This document shows positions 63,311 through 64,000 of a stretch of 64,000 nucleotides of DNA, piece by piece (within the stretch, counting starts at the first letter, position 1; the number at the start of each line of letters is the position of its first letter). The notes beneath the pieces are model-generated. The model saw only the letters and a list, made by a program, of their open reading frames with translations. It was not told the DNA's origin and did not search any database. This stretch comes from Desulfosalsimonas propionicica (GTDB taxonomy: Bacteria > Desulfobacterota > Desulfobacteria > Desulfobacterales > Desulfosalsimonadaceae). The position numbers and the translations under genes are program-made. Location: positions 62,001 through 126,000 of the forward strand of contig NZ_JACDUS010000004.1 in NCBI RefSeq assembly GCF_013761005.1, read 5' to 3'.

Positions 63311-64000
63311 CACAATTGTCTGACCGGTTCGAATGGATTCAAGGATTGAAAAACAGACACGGGAAGCGCTGAAAATCTGGTGAATGGGAATCGGCGAGGG
63401 TTTGCCGTTTTTTACAGCATCAATAAATTGGCTCACCTCCGCCTTCTGCCCCTTGTCCTGGGAGAGGTATTTTTTCGTCTTTTTTTTGCCGCCCGCATAA
63501 ATGTCCAGGCGTTTAAAATCATCTAAAACCGCCGTACACCCATTGGCAAAGACTTCCACCCGTTCTTTGCAAAGGGCCTTATCGCCGTTTGCAAAATAGC
63601 AAATTGTGCCGATGGAGCCGTTTTCATATTTCAGGGAAACAACCAAAACGTCATTTAAATGATTGACATCCTCCATTGCCTGGGCACTTACGGAAACCGG
63701 CAGGGAACCGTTTAAAAAGGTTAAAAAATCCACAAAATGGCAGACTTCGCCGATTATGCGCCCCCCGCCGATCTCTATATCCTGTATCCAGGAGTCTTTG
63801 GGAATATGGCCGGCATTTACCCGATACACCATGGCCAAAGGGCCGCCAGGAAAATTATTTTTTATCTCGCGGCCAAGGGGAGAAAACCTGCGGTTATAGC
63901 CCACCATCAAAAGCGGTGTTTGCCCGCCGGCGGCCTTGTCAGCTTGCTTTTTTGACAATGCTTTATACAAATTTTCAATTTCATTTAGCTCACCTTCATG
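63302..64000 (-). CDS. Gfo/Idh/MocA-type oxidoreductase, C-terminal part (partial)
   Basis: The frame is open to the right edge of the window; only the C-terminal 230 or so residues are present. VGYNRRFSPLG, YRVNAGHIPKDSWIQD, GGGRIIGEVCHFVDF and FINGSLPVSVSAQ match the second half of the two-domain (zinc alcohol dehydrogenase plus Gfo/Idh/MocA) oxidoreductases found in exopolysaccharide loci. An internal TTG at 63970 is not the start. The stop lies inside the edge of repeat copy 7. Confidence 0.88.
   Translation of the reverse strand, partial: HEGELNEIENLYKALSKKQADKAAGGQTPLLMVGYNRRFSPLGREIKNNFPGGPLAMVYRVNAGHIPKDSWIQDIEIGGGRIIGEVCHFVDFLTFLNGSLPVSVSAQAMEDVNHLNDVLVVSLKYENGSIGTICYFANGDKALCKERVEVFANGCTAVLDDFKRLDIYAGGKKKTKKYLSQDKGQKAEVSQFIDAVKNGKPSPIPIHQIFSASRVCFSILESIRTGQTIVNS

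Overview
The window reads as a chromosomal segment of a sulfate-reducing Desulfobacterota (deltaproteobacterial) organism, probably of the Desulfobacterales type. The support is a DsrC with both redox cysteines, an AhbA/B-type siroheme decarboxylase next to it, a single-chain pyruvate:ferredoxin oxidoreductase, dense housekeeping genes with moderate-to-high GC, and a two-component/sigma-54 style of regulation. No rRNA, CRISPR array, intact insertion sequence or prophage was recognised.

Layout. 1-9.2 kb: end of an FAD/2Fe-2S reductase, dsrC with a good sigma-70 promoter, ahbA-like gene, nitrilase, YkgJ-type cysteine protein, nifJ, rsmA, beta-carbonic anhydrase and a divergent hisF-like gene. 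9.2-19 kb: mixed genes (lipoprotein, TIGR03545/TIGR03546 membrane pair, arfB, DUF2937, thioesterase, M16 peptidase, DUF2520 protein) with the first copies of a 125-bp palindromic repeat (family 1). 19.1-25.4 kb: a long translation/SRP operon on the minus strand, read as ffh-rpsP-khpA-rimM-trmD-SPOUT methyltransferase-rplS-rnhB-yraN-rsmI. 25.5-32.8 kb: rlmN, cold-shock gene, rpsA, acyl-CoA ligase, PPOX protein, DciA-like protein and a methyltransferase. 32.9-39.6 kb: tRNA-Ser(CGA) followed by a decayed stretch: two reading frames each interrupted by one amber codon, a spermidine-synthase fusion lacking its first membrane helix, and a hybrid histidine kinase that has lost its phospho-acceptor region.

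39.8-54.2 kb looks like one regulatory and biosynthetic unit. A near-perfect sigma-54 promoter precedes a periplasmic binding protein and two PAS/histidine kinases. These face a sigma-54 activator (receiver-AAA-HTH) that sits at the far end of a minus-strand exopolysaccharide operon: O-antigen ligase-like polymerase, TPR protein, unknown secreted protein, outer-membrane barrel, Wza-like exporter and Wzz/BY-kinase. A second sigma-54-like site lies upstream of the first gene of that operon. I infer a closed circuit in which the binding protein and kinases control the activator, and the activator switches on polysaccharide synthesis.

54.2-64 kb continues with polysaccharide genes (patatin-like protein, polyprenyl-phosphate sugar-1-phosphate transferase, glycosyltransferase fragment, wecB, wecG/tagA-like, an alpha/alpha-toroid protein, the end of an oxidoreductase) plus a toxin-antitoxin pair and an unusual papain-like protein. 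This 9-kb stretch is shuffled by seven copies of a second palindromic repeat (family 2; arms begin AATTCCGGGGACA or close variants). The copies sit at gene junctions, supply C-terminal tails to several proteins, truncate a RelE-type toxin and bracket the toxin-antitoxin pair. Family 2 is absent from the first 54 kb, and family 1 is nearly absent from the last 16 kb.
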